Origin: Parafrankia elaeagni
Lineage (GTDB): Bacteria > Actinomycetota > Actinomycetes > Frankiales > Frankiaceae
Direction: 5' to 3'
DNA length: 64,000 nt
Assembly (NCBI RefSeq): GCF_000374165.1
Contig: NZ_KB893772.1
Coordinates: forward strand, 62,001 to 126,000
In this document: in pieces, positions 44,133-52,744 of the stretch
Layout: the number at the start of each line of letters is the position of its first letter
How positions within the stretch are numbered: the first letter of the stretch is position 1
The notes under the pieces: model-generated
What the model saw: the letters and a program-made list of their open reading frames with translations, nothing else
What the model was told of the DNA's origin: nothing
Databases searched by the model: none
Position numbers and translations under genes: made by a program

Positions 44133-45653
44133 GTGAGCCCGCTGGACATCCCCCGGCTGGTGATCGCCGCGCCGGGCAGCGGGTCGGGGAAGACGACGGT
44201 GGCGACCGGGGTGATGGCGGCGCTGGCGGGACGGGGGCTGGCGGTCTCGGCGCACAAGGTCGGCCCGGACTACATCGACCCGACCTACCATGCGCTGGCC
44301 ACCGGGCGTCCCGGCCGCAACCTGGACATGGTGCTGTGCGGGGCGGGGCGGATCGCGCCGCTGTTCGCGCACGGCGCCGCCGGTGCGCAGGTCGCGGTCG
44401 TCGAGGGGGTGATGGGCCTGTTCGACGGCGTCGCCACTCCCCGCCCGGGGCAGGAGGCCGACCACGGGTCGACGGCGGCGGTCGCGCGGCTGCTCGACGC
44501 ACCGGTGCTGCTCGTCGTCGACGGGTCGGGCCTGGGCCGGTCCGTGGCCGCCCTCGCCGCCGGGTTCGCCCGGTTCGACCCGCGGGTGCGGCTGGCGGGG
44601 GTGATCCTCAACCGGGTCGGGTCGGCGCGGCACCGGCGGATCCTCACCGAGGCGCTGGCCGACGTCGGGCTGCCGGTGTTCGGGGCGTTGCCCCGCGACG
44701 ACGCGGTGCACACCCCGTCACGACACCTGGGTCTGGTCCCGGCGGCGGAACGGTCGGCCCCGGCGCGGGCCGCGGTGGACCGTCTCGGCGCGCTCGCCGC
44801 CGCCGCGGTCGACCTGGACGGGCTGCTGCGCCTGGCCGCCACCGCCCCACCGCTGCCCACCGATTCGTGGGATCCCACCGCGGCCGCTGGCCACGCCGGC
44901 GCACAGGCACAGGGTCGGGGTCGGGGGCGGGGGCGGCCGGTGCGGGTCGTGGTGGCCGGCGGGCCGGCGTTCACGTTCGGCTACGCCGAGCACGCCGAAC
45001 TGCTCACCGCCGCCGGCGCCGACGTCCTCACCGTGGATCCGCTGCGTGACGAGACCCTGCCGCCGGGCACCGACGCCCTCGTCGTCGGCGGCGGTTTCCC
45101 CGAGGAGCACGCCGCCGCCCTCGGCGCCAACACCCGGCTGCGCGCCGCCGTCGCCGCCCTCGCCGCCCGCGGCGCGCCGGTGATCGGGGAATGCGCCGGG
45201 CTGCTGTACCTGGGCCGGTCCCTGGACGGCACGCGGATGTGCGGTGTCCTCGACACCGACGCGGTGATGGGCCCGCGGCTCACCCTGGGATACCGGCGGG
45301 CGGTCGCCGCCACCGACAGTGCGCTGGCCGCGGCGGGCACGGTGGTGCACGCCCACGAGTTCCACCGCACCCGGCTGACCGTGCCCCGCGGGGCGCTGGC
45401 GGACCCGCCGGCCTGGCGGATCGACCCGCCACCGGGCGCGGACCGCGACGACGGGGCGCCCGACGGGCAGCACGACGGGCAGGTGGAGGGCTTCGTCCGG
45501 GGCGGGGTGCACGCCTCCTACCTGCACCTGCACTGGGCGGGAGTGCCGGGGCTGGCGGCCCGGCTGGTCGCCGCCGCCCACACCGCCCGCCCGTCGGGGG
45601 CGGATCTGCAGACACCTGGTGCGAACGGAGAACGGGAGGTGGCGTCGCGGTGA
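44133..45653 (+). CDS. cobB: Cobyrinate a,c-diamide synthase
   Basis: 506 residues, GTG start. The N-terminal dethiobiotin synthetase-like P-loop is APGSGSGKTTVATGVMAALA, then HKVGPDYIDPTYHALATGRP and VVEGVMGLFDG. The C-terminal type I glutamine amidotransferase has the nucleophile Cys in PVIGECAGLLYLGRSLDG and the His in VHASYLHLHWAGVPGLAARL. It uses glutamine and ATP to amidate the a and c carboxylates. A His/Asp-rich insertion near residues 425-440 is not part of the core. Confidence 0.93.
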   Translation: MSPLDIPRLVIAAPGSGSGKTTVATGVMAALAGRGLAVSAHKVGPDYIDPTYHALATGRPGRNLDMVLCGAGRIAPLFAHGAAGAQVAVVEGVMGLFDGVATPRPGQEADHGSTAAVARLLDAPVLLVVDGSGLGRSVAALAAGFARFDPRVRLAGVILNRVGSARHRRILTEALADVGLPVFGALPRDDAVHTPSRHLGLVPAAERSAPARAAVDRLGALAAAAVDLDGLLRLAATAPPLPTDSWDPTAAAGHAGAQAQGRGRGRGRPVRVVVAGGPAFTFGYAEHAELLTAAGADVLTVDPLRDETLPPGTDALVVGGGFPEEHAAALGANTRLRAAVAALAARGAPVIGECAGLLYLGRSLDGTRMCGVLDTDAVMGPRLTLGYRRAVAATDSALAAAGTVVHAHEFHRTRLTVPRGALADPPAWRIDPPPGADRDDGAPDGQHDGQVEGFVRGGVHASYLHLHWAGVPGLAARLVAAAHTARPSGADLQTPGANGEREVASR

Positions 45654-46459
45654 GCGGCACAGTGAGCCCGCGGCTGGTCGGGGTCGGGGTCGGGCCGGGA
45701 GACCCGGACCTGGTGACCTTCCGCGCGGTGCGGGTCCTACGGGACGCCGATGTGGTGTTCGTTCCGGTCAGTGACGGTCACGGGCCGTACGGGCCGGGCG
45801 CCGGTGGGGACGGGACGGCGGTGCCGGGCCGGGCGGAGATGACCGTCCGCAGCCATGTCGATCATGACCGGGTGGTGCGGTTGCCGTTCCGGATGACCGG
45901 CGACGCCGACTACGCGGGCCCCGCCCGCACCGTCGCCGACGCGCTCCGCCGCGGCCACACCGACAGCCAGCGGACCGTCACCGCGGCCGCGGTGACGGTG
46001 GCGTTCGCGACCATCGGCGACCCGAACCTGTACTCGACGTTCACCGCGCTCGCCGCGGCCGTGACCGCGCTCGTCCCCGACCTGGTCCTGGACACGGTGC
46101 CGGGGATCACCGCGATGCAGGACCTGGCCGCCCGGTCCGGGACGGTCCTCGCGCACGGCACGGAGACCGTCGCGCTGCTGCCGCTGACCGCCGGGGTGCC
46201 GGCCTACCAGGCGGCCGTCGACACGTTCGACACGGTCGTCGCGTACAAGGGCGGGCGGGCGCTGCCGGCGCTGCGCGCGGTCCTCGCGGCCGCGGGGCGC
46301 CTCGACGGCCCGGCCGGGCACGCCGTCTACGGGGCGGCCCTCGGCCTGCCCGAGCAGGACATCCGCCCGGCCGGCGACCTTGACGTCGACGCGACCGGCC
46401 CCTACCTGTCCACGGTGCTGGCGACCCGCCGGCCGCGCTGGCCCGGGCGGGCCCGGTGA
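45650..46459 (+). CDS. cobI: Precorrin-2 C20-methyltransferase
   Basis: 269 residues, GTG overlapping the cobB stop by 4 bases. The tetrapyrrole methylase signature is LVGVGVGPGDPDLVTFRAVR, with FATIGDPNLYSTFTALAAAV and VPGITAMQDLAARSG. The CobI/CbiL features LAHGTETVALLPLTAG and DTVVAYKGGRALPALRAVL separate it from CobJ and CobM. It methylates C20 with SAM. Full length. Confidence 0.92.
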   Translation: MSGTVSPRLVGVGVGPGDPDLVTFRAVRVLRDADVVFVPVSDGHGPYGPGAGGDGTAVPGRAEMTVRSHVDHDRVVRLPFRMTGDADYAGPARTVADALRRGHTDSQRTVTAAAVTVAFATIGDPNLYSTFTALAAAVTALVPDLVLDTVPGITAMQDLAARSGTVLAHGTETVALLPLTAGVPAYQAAVDTFDTVVAYKGGRALPALRAVLAAAGRLDGPAGHAVYGAALGLPEQDIRPAGDLDVDATGPYLSTVLATRRPRWPGRAR

Positions 46460-49284
46460 CCGGGCGGCGGGGTGAGGGACGGGTCAGTTTCGTCGGTGCC
46501 GGGCCCGGCGCCGCGGATCTGATCACGGTCCGCGGCGCGGCGGTGATCGGCGCCGCCGACATCGTGATCTGGGCGTCGTCGCTGGTCCATCCGGACATGT
46601 TGCGGTACGCCCGCGCCGGGGCGGAACTCGTCGACTCGGCGGCGCTGCCGCTGGAAGGGGTGGAGGCGATCTACCGGCGGGCCGCCGCCGACGGGCTGCA
46701 CGTCGCCCGGGTGCACTCCGGGGACCCGGCGCTGTGGGGTGCGGTGCAGGAGCAGGTGGAGATCTGCGACCGGCTCGGGATGGCCTGCGACATCGTCCCG
46801 GGGGTCAGCAGTTTCACCGCGCTGGCCGCGGCGATCGGCCGGGAGCTGACCGTGCCGGAGATCGCCCAGTCGGTCATCCTGACCCGTCTCGGGGGTGGGA
46901 AGACACCGATGCCACCCGGGGAGGAGGTCCGTGACCTGGCCCGGCACGGCACGACGATGGCGCTGTTCCTGTCCGCCGCCCGGTCCACGCAGCTACGCGA
47001 GGAGCTGCTCGCCGGCGGCTACCCGCCGGACACCCCGTGTGTGATCGCCTACCAGGTCAGCTGGCCGGATGAGCTGATCGTGCGCGCCACCGTGGACACG
47101 CTGGCCGACACCGTCCGCGAGCACCGGCTGTGGAAGCACACGCTGATCCTCGTCGGGCCGGCGTTGGATGCCGGCGGCCGCCGCTCCCACCTCTACCATC
47201 CGGGGCACTTCCACACCTACCGGCGGGCGCAGCCGGCGGCGCGCAGCGCCCTGCGTGATCAGGACCGGGCGCTGGTCGCAGCCGGCGGCACCCAGACCCC
47301 GGCCGGACCGGTGTCCACCACCGCGCGGACCGCCCCACCCGTGCCTGTGCCCTCGGCCGCGGTCGAGGCGGCGGAGCTCGGTGGGCCGGGTGGAACAGCG
47401 GGACGGGTGGCGCTGGTGGCGGTGACCGCCGCCGGGCGGGCCGCCGCCGCCGAGCTCGCCGCCCGCTGGCCCACCGCCCGTCTGTACCCGGGCCGGGCAC
47501 GTGACGCGCTCGCCGCCGCCGTCACCGACGGTGTCGACGGAGTCGTCTGTTTCCTGGCGACCGGCGCGACGGTGCGGCTCCTCGACGGGCTGCTGCGCGG
47601 CAAGGACCACGACCCGGGTGTGGTGTGTGTGGACGAGGCACGCCGGTTCGCCGTCGCGTTGTGCGGCGGGCACGCCGGGGGCGCGAACCGGCTCGCCGAA
47701 CAGGTCGCCGACGTCTTCGACGCCACCCCGGTGATCACCACGGCCAGTGACGTGACCGGCGTCGCCGCCCTTGACGGCCTCGGCGCCGAGGCCGGGTTCA
47801 CGGTGGACGCCGGTGCGCAGCTGGCCGCGGTCGGCACGGCGATGCTGTCCGGGCAGCCGGTGACCCTGCACACCGACGCGGTGTGGCCGCTGCCGGCACT
47901 GCCCCCGTCGGTGCGCGCCGCCGACCCACCCGGCACCGACCGGCCCGGCACCGACCGGCCCGGCACCGACCCGGCGGCCTTGGACGGCCCGGCGGACGGG
48001 ACCGTCGCCGGGGAGATCCACATCACCGACCGGCTGCTGCCCGACCCGCCGGCCGGTGCCGTGCCGCGGGTCGTCTACCGGCCACCGAGCCTGGTCGTCG
48101 GGGTCGGGGCGAGCCGCGGGGCACCCGCCGCGGAGATCGACACGCTGATCGACGCCGCGCTGGCCGGTGCCGGTCTGTCTCCCGCCGCGGTGTCCCATCT
48201 GGCGACGGTGACGGCGAAGGCCGACGAGGCCGGGCTGCTACAGGTCGCCGCGCGCCGCGGCTGGCCGCTGGTGGTGCACACCGCCGAGGAACTCGCCGGG
48301 GTGACGGTGCCCCATCCCTCGGAGGTCGTCCGCGCCGCGGTCGGCACCCCGAGTGTCGCCGAGGCCGCCTGCCTGCTGTCCGCCCCGGCGCGCCGGCCCG
48401 ACGGCCCACCCGGCCAGGTCGCATCCGCCGGTGCGGGCACCGCCGCGGAGCTGGTCGTCGCCAAGCAGGTCAGCGCCCATGCGACGGTCGCCGTCGCGCG
48501 GCACCGGCCCCGGGGGCGGCTCGCCGTCGTCGGGCTCGGCCCGGGTGACCGGGGGCTGCTGACCGGGCGGGCCCGCGCCGAGCTGCGCCGCGCCGGCGTC
48601 GTCGTCGGCCTCGACCAGTACGTCGCCTCGGTGGCGGATCTGCTGCCGGCCGGGGTGCGGGTGCTCGCCAGCGGGCTCGGCGACGAGCAGGCCCGCGCCC
48701 AGGCGGCGGTGGACCAGGCCCGCGCCGGTCATGCGGTGGCGCTGATCGGCAGCGGGGACGCCGGGATCTACGCGATGGGCAGCCCGGCGCTGGACCTGGC
48801 CGACGGGTCGTTCGACGTCGTCGCCGTGCCGGGGGTGACCGCGGCGCTGGCCGCCGCGGCGCTGCTCGGCGCCCCGCTGGGCCATGACCATGCGCTGATC
48901 AGCCTGTCGGACCTGCACACCCCGTGGGAGCGGATCGTGCACCGGGTGCGCGCCGTCGCCGACGCCGACCTGGCCGTCGCGTTCTACAACCCGCGCAGCC
49001 GCACCCGCCGCCACCAGCTGCCCGACGCGCTGGCCGCGCTCGCCGCCGCCCGCCCGCCGGGCACCCCGGTGGGGCTGGTCACCGACGCGTTCCGGCCCGG
49101 GCAGCGGGTCACCGTCACCACCCTCGGTGCGCTGACCGGCGGGGAGGGCGGCAGCGCGGACGCGGCGGAGCGGGAGCGGCTGCTGGACCTGGTCGGGATG
49201 ACCACGACGGTGGTGGTCGGCTCGTCACGGACCCGGCTGCGCGCCGGGCTGGTGGTCACCCCCCGGGACTACGCATGGAGCTGA
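46456..49284 (+). CDS. cobM/cbiG/cobJ: CobM-CbiG-CobJ trifunctional fusion
   Basis: 942 residues, GTG overlapping the cobI stop. Residues 8-260 are CobM/CbiF, precorrin-4 C11-methyltransferase (VSFVGAGPGAADLITVRGAA; VHSGDPALWGAVQEQ). Residues about 315-660 are CbiG, cobalt-precorrin-5A hydrolase (DGVVCFLATGATVRLLDGLL; ALCGGHAGGANRLAEQVADV; VVGVGASRGAP). From about 690 to the end is CobJ/CbiH, C17-methyltransferase (LAVVGLGPGDRGLLTGRA; IGSGDAGIYAMGSPALDLAD; AFYNPRSRTRRHQLPDAL). CobJ-CbiG fusions are known in actinobacteria; adding CobM is less common. Three steps may be channelled within one protein. A 15-base tandem repeat encodes PGTDRPGTDRPGTD in the CbiG part. Confidence 0.88.
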   Translation: MTGRRGEGRVSFVGAGPGAADLITVRGAAVIGAADIVIWASSLVHPDMLRYARAGAELVDSAALPLEGVEAIYRRAAADGLHVARVHSGDPALWGAVQEQVEICDRLGMACDIVPGVSSFTALAAAIGRELTVPEIAQSVILTRLGGGKTPMPPGEEVRDLARHGTTMALFLSAARSTQLREELLAGGYPPDTPCVIAYQVSWPDELIVRATVDTLADTVREHRLWKHTLILVGPALDAGGRRSHLYHPGHFHTYRRAQPAARSALRDQDRALVAAGGTQTPAGPVSTTARTAPPVPVPSAAVEAAELGGPGGTAGRVALVAVTAAGRAAAAELAARWPTARLYPGRARDALAAAVTDGVDGVVCFLATGATVRLLDGLLRGKDHDPGVVCVDEARRFAVALCGGHAGGANRLAEQVADVFDATPVITTASDVTGVAALDGLGAEAGFTVDAGAQLAAVGTAMLSGQPVTLHTDAVWPLPALPPSVRAADPPGTDRPGTDRPGTDPAALDGPADGTVAGEIHITDRLLPDPPAGAVPRVVYRPPSLVVGVGASRGAPAAEIDTLIDAALAGAGLSPAAVSHLATVTAKADEAGLLQVAARRGWPLVVHTAEELAGVTVPHPSEVVRAAVGTPSVAEAACLLSAPARRPDGPPGQVASAGAGTAAELVVAKQVSAHATVAVARHRPRGRLAVVGLGPGDRGLLTGRARAELRRAGVVVGLDQYVASVADLLPAGVRVLASGLGDEQARAQAAVDQARAGHAVALIGSGDAGIYAMGSPALDLADGSFDVVAVPGVTAALAAAALLGAPLGHDHALISLSDLHTPWERIVHRVRAVADADLAVAFYNPRSRTRRHQLPDALAALAAARPPGTPVGLVTDAFRPGQRVTVTTLGALTGGEGGSADAAERERLLDLVGMTTTVVVGSSRTRLRAGLVVTPRDYAWS

Positions 49285-49339
49285 TGGAGCTGATCCGTTC
49301 CCGCCGCCGTGCCGGCCGAGCCGCAGGAGGACCGTCGAG

Positions 49340-50368
49340 GTGACCGTCGAGCACACCCCCACCCCCACCCCCATCCCCACCGCCGCCAGCCGTCCCGCGC
49401 CCGCACCGGCGCTGCTGATCGTCGGGCATGGCACCCGGGACCGGGACGGCGCCGAGCAGTTCCGCCGGTTCGTCACCCGGGTGCGGGAACGGGCCGGCGG
49501 GCTGGCGGTCGACGGCGGGTTCATCGAGCTGTCCGCACCGCCGGTCGCCGACGCGGTGACCCGCCTGGTCGACGCCGGGCATCACCGGCTTGGCGTCGTC
49601 CCGCTCACGCTGATCTCCGCCGGCCACGCGAAGGGGGACATTCCCGGGTCGATGGCCCGGGAGCGGGACCGTCATCCGCAGCTGACCTACGCCTATGGAC
49701 GTCCCCTCGGCCCGCATCCGTCGCTGCTGGCCCTGCTGGAGGAGCGCATCGACGCGGTGTGCCCGCCCGGAGCGCGGTCGGCGACGACGGTGCTGCTGGT
49801 CGGGCGCGGGTCGACCGACCCGGACGCCAACGCCGAGGTGGTCAAGGTCGCCCGGCTGCTGTGGGAGGGCCGCGGGTTCGCCGGGGTGGAGGTGGCGTTC
49901 ATCAGCCTGGCCGAGCCGTCGGTGCCCGCCGGGCTGGAGCGGATCCGCCGCCTGGGCGGGACCCGGGTCGTGGTCGCCCCGTACTTCCTGTTCACCGGGG
50001 TGCTGCCGCGGCGCACCGTGGCGCAGGCACAGGAGTGGGCGGCGGCGCATCCGCAGGTGGCGGTGGCGTGCGCGGGGCTGCTCGGGGACGGGCCGGCGCT
50101 CGTCGACCTGGTACTGGAACGCTACCGGGAGGCCCTCGGCGGGGACATCCGGATGAACTGTGACACCTGCCTGTACCGGATCGCGCTGCCCGGGCATGCG
50201 CATCGGGTCGGGCAGGTGCAGACCCCGCACGACCATCCCGACGACCCCACCAGCCCCCACGACCACTCCCACGGGCACTCCCACGGGCACGGGCAGCATG
50301 CTCATGACGAGGGGGGCCGGGTGGTCGGCGTCGCCTCGGCGGGGGGCGTCGCCCGCGGAGGCGACTGA
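49340..50368 (+). CDS. cbiX: CbiX-type sirohydrochlorin cobaltochelatase with metal-binding tail
   Basis: 342 residues, GTG with GGAGGA 7 bases upstream. Two CbiX half-domains: LLIVGHGTRDRDGAEQFRRF (catalytic His), LISAGHAKGDIPGSMARERD, TVLLVGRGSTDPDANAEVVK and VVVAPYFLFTGVLPRRTV. After residue 270 there is a Cys motif (MNCDTCLYRIALPG), as in long CbiX proteins with an Fe-S cluster. Next comes a His-rich tail (HDHSHGHSHGHGQHAHDEGG) that can bind cobalt. It inserts cobalt early in the anaerobic route. Confidence 0.9.
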   Translation: MTVEHTPTPTPIPTAASRPAPAPALLIVGHGTRDRDGAEQFRRFVTRVRERAGGLAVDGGFIELSAPPVADAVTRLVDAGHHRLGVVPLTLISAGHAKGDIPGSMARERDRHPQLTYAYGRPLGPHPSLLALLEERIDAVCPPGARSATTVLLVGRGSTDPDANAEVVKVARLLWEGRGFAGVEVAFISLAEPSVPAGLERIRRLGGTRVVVAPYFLFTGVLPRRTVAQAQEWAAAHPQVAVACAGLLGDGPALVDLVLERYREALGGDIRMNCDTCLYRIALPGHAHRVGQVQTPHDHPDDPTSPHDHSHGHSHGHGQHAHDEGGRVVGVASAGGVARGGD

Positions 50369-50407
50369 CCCCCGCCGGCCTGGACGTCCGCCGGGTGCGC
50401 GCTGGTG

Positions 50408-50731
50408 TCAGCCGCCGGCGCCGGCGCCGGCGGTGACGGCGGGCAGGCCGGCCGTGGCCGCCGGCCGGGTGGTGGACGTGCCGTACGACGGGGCGTCGCA
50501 GGTGTGGGCCAGGGTGTCCAGGGACAGGTCGAGGGCCCGCGCGAGCGCGGCGACGGTGAAGAACGTCGGGGTGGGAATCCGTCCGCTTTCGATCTTGCGG
50601 AGGGTTTCGACGGACAGGCCGGCGGCAACGGCGATCTCGGCGACGGCGCGGGCTCCACGGGCCTCCCGCAGCAGAGCACCAAGACGGCAGCCGCGGGCAC
50701 GTTCAGCCGGGGTCAGCGCGGTGCGTACCAT
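50408..50731 (-). CDS. Small XRE-family helix-turn-helix regulator
   Basis: 107 residues from the ATG at 50731 (ATG 50740 possible, perhaps leaderless). ERARGCRLGALLREARGARA, VAEIAVAAGLSVETLRKIES, GRIPTPTFFTVAALARALDL and SLDTLAHTCD make one XRE domain. A perfect 9-base-arm palindrome overlaps the promoter, so autorepression is likely. It converges on the cbiX gene but shows no link to cobalamin. Confidence 0.8.
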   Translation of the reverse strand: MVRTALTPAERARGCRLGALLREARGARAVAEIAVAAGLSVETLRKIESGRIPTPTFFTVAALARALDLSLDTLAHTCDAPSYGTSTTRPAATAGLPAVTAGAGAGG

Positions 50732-50745
50732 GCCCATCACACTAA

Positions 50746-50767
50746 CTCCGGTATATAAATACCGGAG
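50746..50767. promoter_or_regulatory. Palindromic operator at the XRE promoter
   Basis: CTCCGGTAT and ATACCGGAG with a 4-base AT-rich spacer. It also includes the TATATA/TATTTA -10-like element and ends 15 bases before the first possible ATG of the XRE gene. Confidence 0.65.
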
Positions 50768-50880
50768 CCCGGATCAAGGGCGTCGATGTCGACGGACACG
50801 TACACCAGACGGTCCCCGATCCGCGCCCGGAGACGCTCACCCGCGGTCCGGACACCCTCCATCTCGGCCGAGAGCCCACA
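50768..50880 (-). pseudogene. Agmatinase/arginase-family fragment
   Basis: The minus strand reads EMEGVRTAGERLRARIGDRL then VYVSVDIDALDPGSG. The S-V-D-I-D-x-L-D-P motif is the metal-binding signature of the ureohydrolase family. Only about 37 residues remain, and they end at the XRE operator. Confidence 0.5.
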
Positions 50881-51291
50881 CCCGACCCGAGGCCGGCCAC
50901 CCCCGCCGCGGGTGATGCCCTCAGACGGGGGGAGGGCCGGCAGTCAGCTGCCCGTAACACACCACAATCCCGCTGAAACCTGTACTCCGCACCAGGACGT
51001 GGACAACAATCGGCGTGCGGGGGGAATCCGGCCTGGCAGCTGCGGCGCGATGGTGCCAGGCCACCACGACATCACACCTTCATTTCCCGCCGTGACGGCG
51101 AACACGGTAGCGTGCGAGAGTCACTGATCCAACGGAGTGGGTGACGCACCGCAGCGCACAGTCCGGTTCACCTCCGACCCCAGGCCACCTCGGCCCGGGG
51201 TCGCGCCACGGACCGTGTCCCCGGCCCACGCCGGGAACGCATCACGGCCCCACCGCCCACACCAGGCGGGCCCGGGGCGGGGAGGAGGGGG
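50881..51291. other. Intergenic, no gene recognised
   Basis: About 410 bases before the helical-repeat gene. There is no convincing coding frame. It should contain the promoter of the gene at 51292, which has a strong GGGGAGGAGGGGG ribosome site. Confidence 0.4.
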
Positions 51292-52254
51292 ATGAGCCAC
51301 GTGGAGCTACCCGACTCCGCCCGTCCCGACCGGCAGGGGATGGCGGCGGCGTCCCGCGCCGCCGCCATGCTGTCCCGCGAGATCGCCTACGCCGACCCGG
51401 ACCCGCTGACCATGGCCGAGTTCGACGACCGGCTGCACCGCTACGCCACCACCCTGCTCACCCTGCCGCACACCCTGCTGGTCCGGCCGGTGATCGCCGA
51501 CTGGCGCCGCGCGCAGGCCGCACTGGGCCGCCGGCTGTCCCCGGCCGTCCACCGCGAACTCACCGGCGTCGCCGGGTTCCTGTCGTTCTACCTGGGGGTG
51601 CTCGCCGTCGAAACCGGCGACGACCCGTCCGCGCGCCGGTTCGCCACCCTCACCGACCAGTTCGCCGCCCAGCTCGACGACCCGCTGCTCACCGGCACCG
51701 CCGCGACCCTCGACTCGCTCGTCGCGTTCGTCACCGGCCGCTACGACGCGGCGGCGGGTGCGGCGCGCCGCGCCGACGCCGCCGGGCATCCCTACCTGCA
51801 TGGCTGGGCGGCCGCGCTCGAAGCCGGCGCCGCCGCGACCCTCGGTGACACCGACACCGCGCTGATCGCTCTGGACCGGCTGACCCAACGCCCCAACGTC
51901 CAGGGGCTGCGCCACCCCGGCTGGCCGGCGTTCGACGAGGTCCGCGAAGCGTGCGTCGTCGCCGACGTCGTCAGCCGCATGGGCGGCGAGGGAGCGGCGG
52001 ACCTCGGCCGCATCGCGGTCGACATGACCAGCTCGGGAACGGTGGAACGCGGCTGGGCGCTGGCGTCGCTGGCCGGGGCACTCGCCCCCGACGACCCACC
52101 GGAAGCCTCGCGGATGCTCGGCGAGATCGTCGACATCCTCGACGTGCACCCGTCCCGGCTGCTCAGCCGCCGCGTCAACGAGATCGTCTCCATCGCCGGG
52201 CCGGGCCTGCTCCCCCTGACCACCCACCCGGACGGCGCCGACACCACCGCCTGA
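51292..52254 (+). CDS. Helical-repeat protein resembling an XRE-regulator C-terminal domain
   Basis: 320 residues, ATG with a strong GGAGGAGG site. It is all-helical and TPR-like throughout (LHRYATTLLTLPHTLLVRPV, LTGVAGFLSFYLGVLAVETG, TDQFAAQLDDPLLTGTAATL, PYLHGWAAALEAGAAATLGD, ALASLAGALAPDDPPEASRM). It resembles the effector half of actinobacterial XRE regulators but has no helix-turn-helix. The small XRE gene nearby is on the other strand. Function unknown. Confidence 0.6.
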   Translation: MSHVELPDSARPDRQGMAAASRAAAMLSREIAYADPDPLTMAEFDDRLHRYATTLLTLPHTLLVRPVIADWRRAQAALGRRLSPAVHRELTGVAGFLSFYLGVLAVETGDDPSARRFATLTDQFAAQLDDPLLTGTAATLDSLVAFVTGRYDAAAGAARRADAAGHPYLHGWAAALEAGAAATLGDTDTALIALDRLTQRPNVQGLRHPGWPAFDEVREACVVADVVSRMGGEGAADLGRIAVDMTSSGTVERGWALASLAGALAPDDPPEASRMLGEIVDILDVHPSRLLSRRVNEIVSIAGPGLLPLTTHPDGADTTA

Positions 52255-52284
52255 CCCCCACCCGACCATGGCCGCCGGACGGGC

Positions 52285-52563
52285 TCAGGCGGACAGCTGC
52301 CGCGGCGGCTCCGCCGCGGTGAGACGGTCACGGCGGCGGGCCAGCAGCCGTGCGGCGAGCCTGTCGGCGCGTTCCATGTCGTCCAGCGTCGCGCGGGTGC
52401 GGTCCTCGATCTCCAGCATCGCGGCGAGCAGCTCGGCGGACAGCCGGGTGCGGGCCGCGACCCGCGCCACACTCGGCGGCAGGGTGGACGGGGCGCGCGT
52501 GGACGGTGCGGGCCGCGCGGTGGGACGGCCGTCGGGGCGCGGGAACCGGTGCAGCAAAGCCAT
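52285..52563 (-). CDS. Small helical hypothetical protein
   Basis: 92 residues from the ATG at 52563. A Pro/Arg-rich start is followed by a long amphipathic helix (SAELLAAMLEIEDRTRATLD; DMERADRLAARLLARRRDRL), probably a coiled-coil. No family recognised. Convergent with the helical-repeat gene. Confidence 0.5.
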   Translation of the reverse strand: MALLHRFPRPDGRPTARPAPSTRAPSTLPPSVARVAARTRLSAELLAAMLEIEDRTRATLDDMERADRLAARLLARRRDRLTAAEPPRQLSA

Positions 52564-52689
52564 GCACACAGTGATACCTGTGACACCCGGCGAAGTGACG
52601 CCTTGACTTCCCGCCCCCGCCGGGGGTCGGCCGCGACCCACAGGTCATCCCCAGGCCGTCCCCCGCCACCCACCCCCCTGTGAACAGGG

Positions 52690-52698
52690 TTATCCACA
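52690..52698 (+). other. Isolated DnaA-box-like sequence
   Basis: TTATCCACA, a perfect match to the classical DnaA box, in a 180-base intergenic stretch. Only one copy is seen, so this is not an origin. It may be chance. Confidence 0.25.
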
Positions 52699-52744
52699 AA
52701 ACGATCTACGCGTGAGGAGCGTCACACTGTGGGGGAGGGTCGGG

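Noticed and set aside
52690-52698. Replication origin suggested by a DnaA-box match
   Set aside because: A single box with no AT-rich unwinding region and no dnaA or dnaN nearby.
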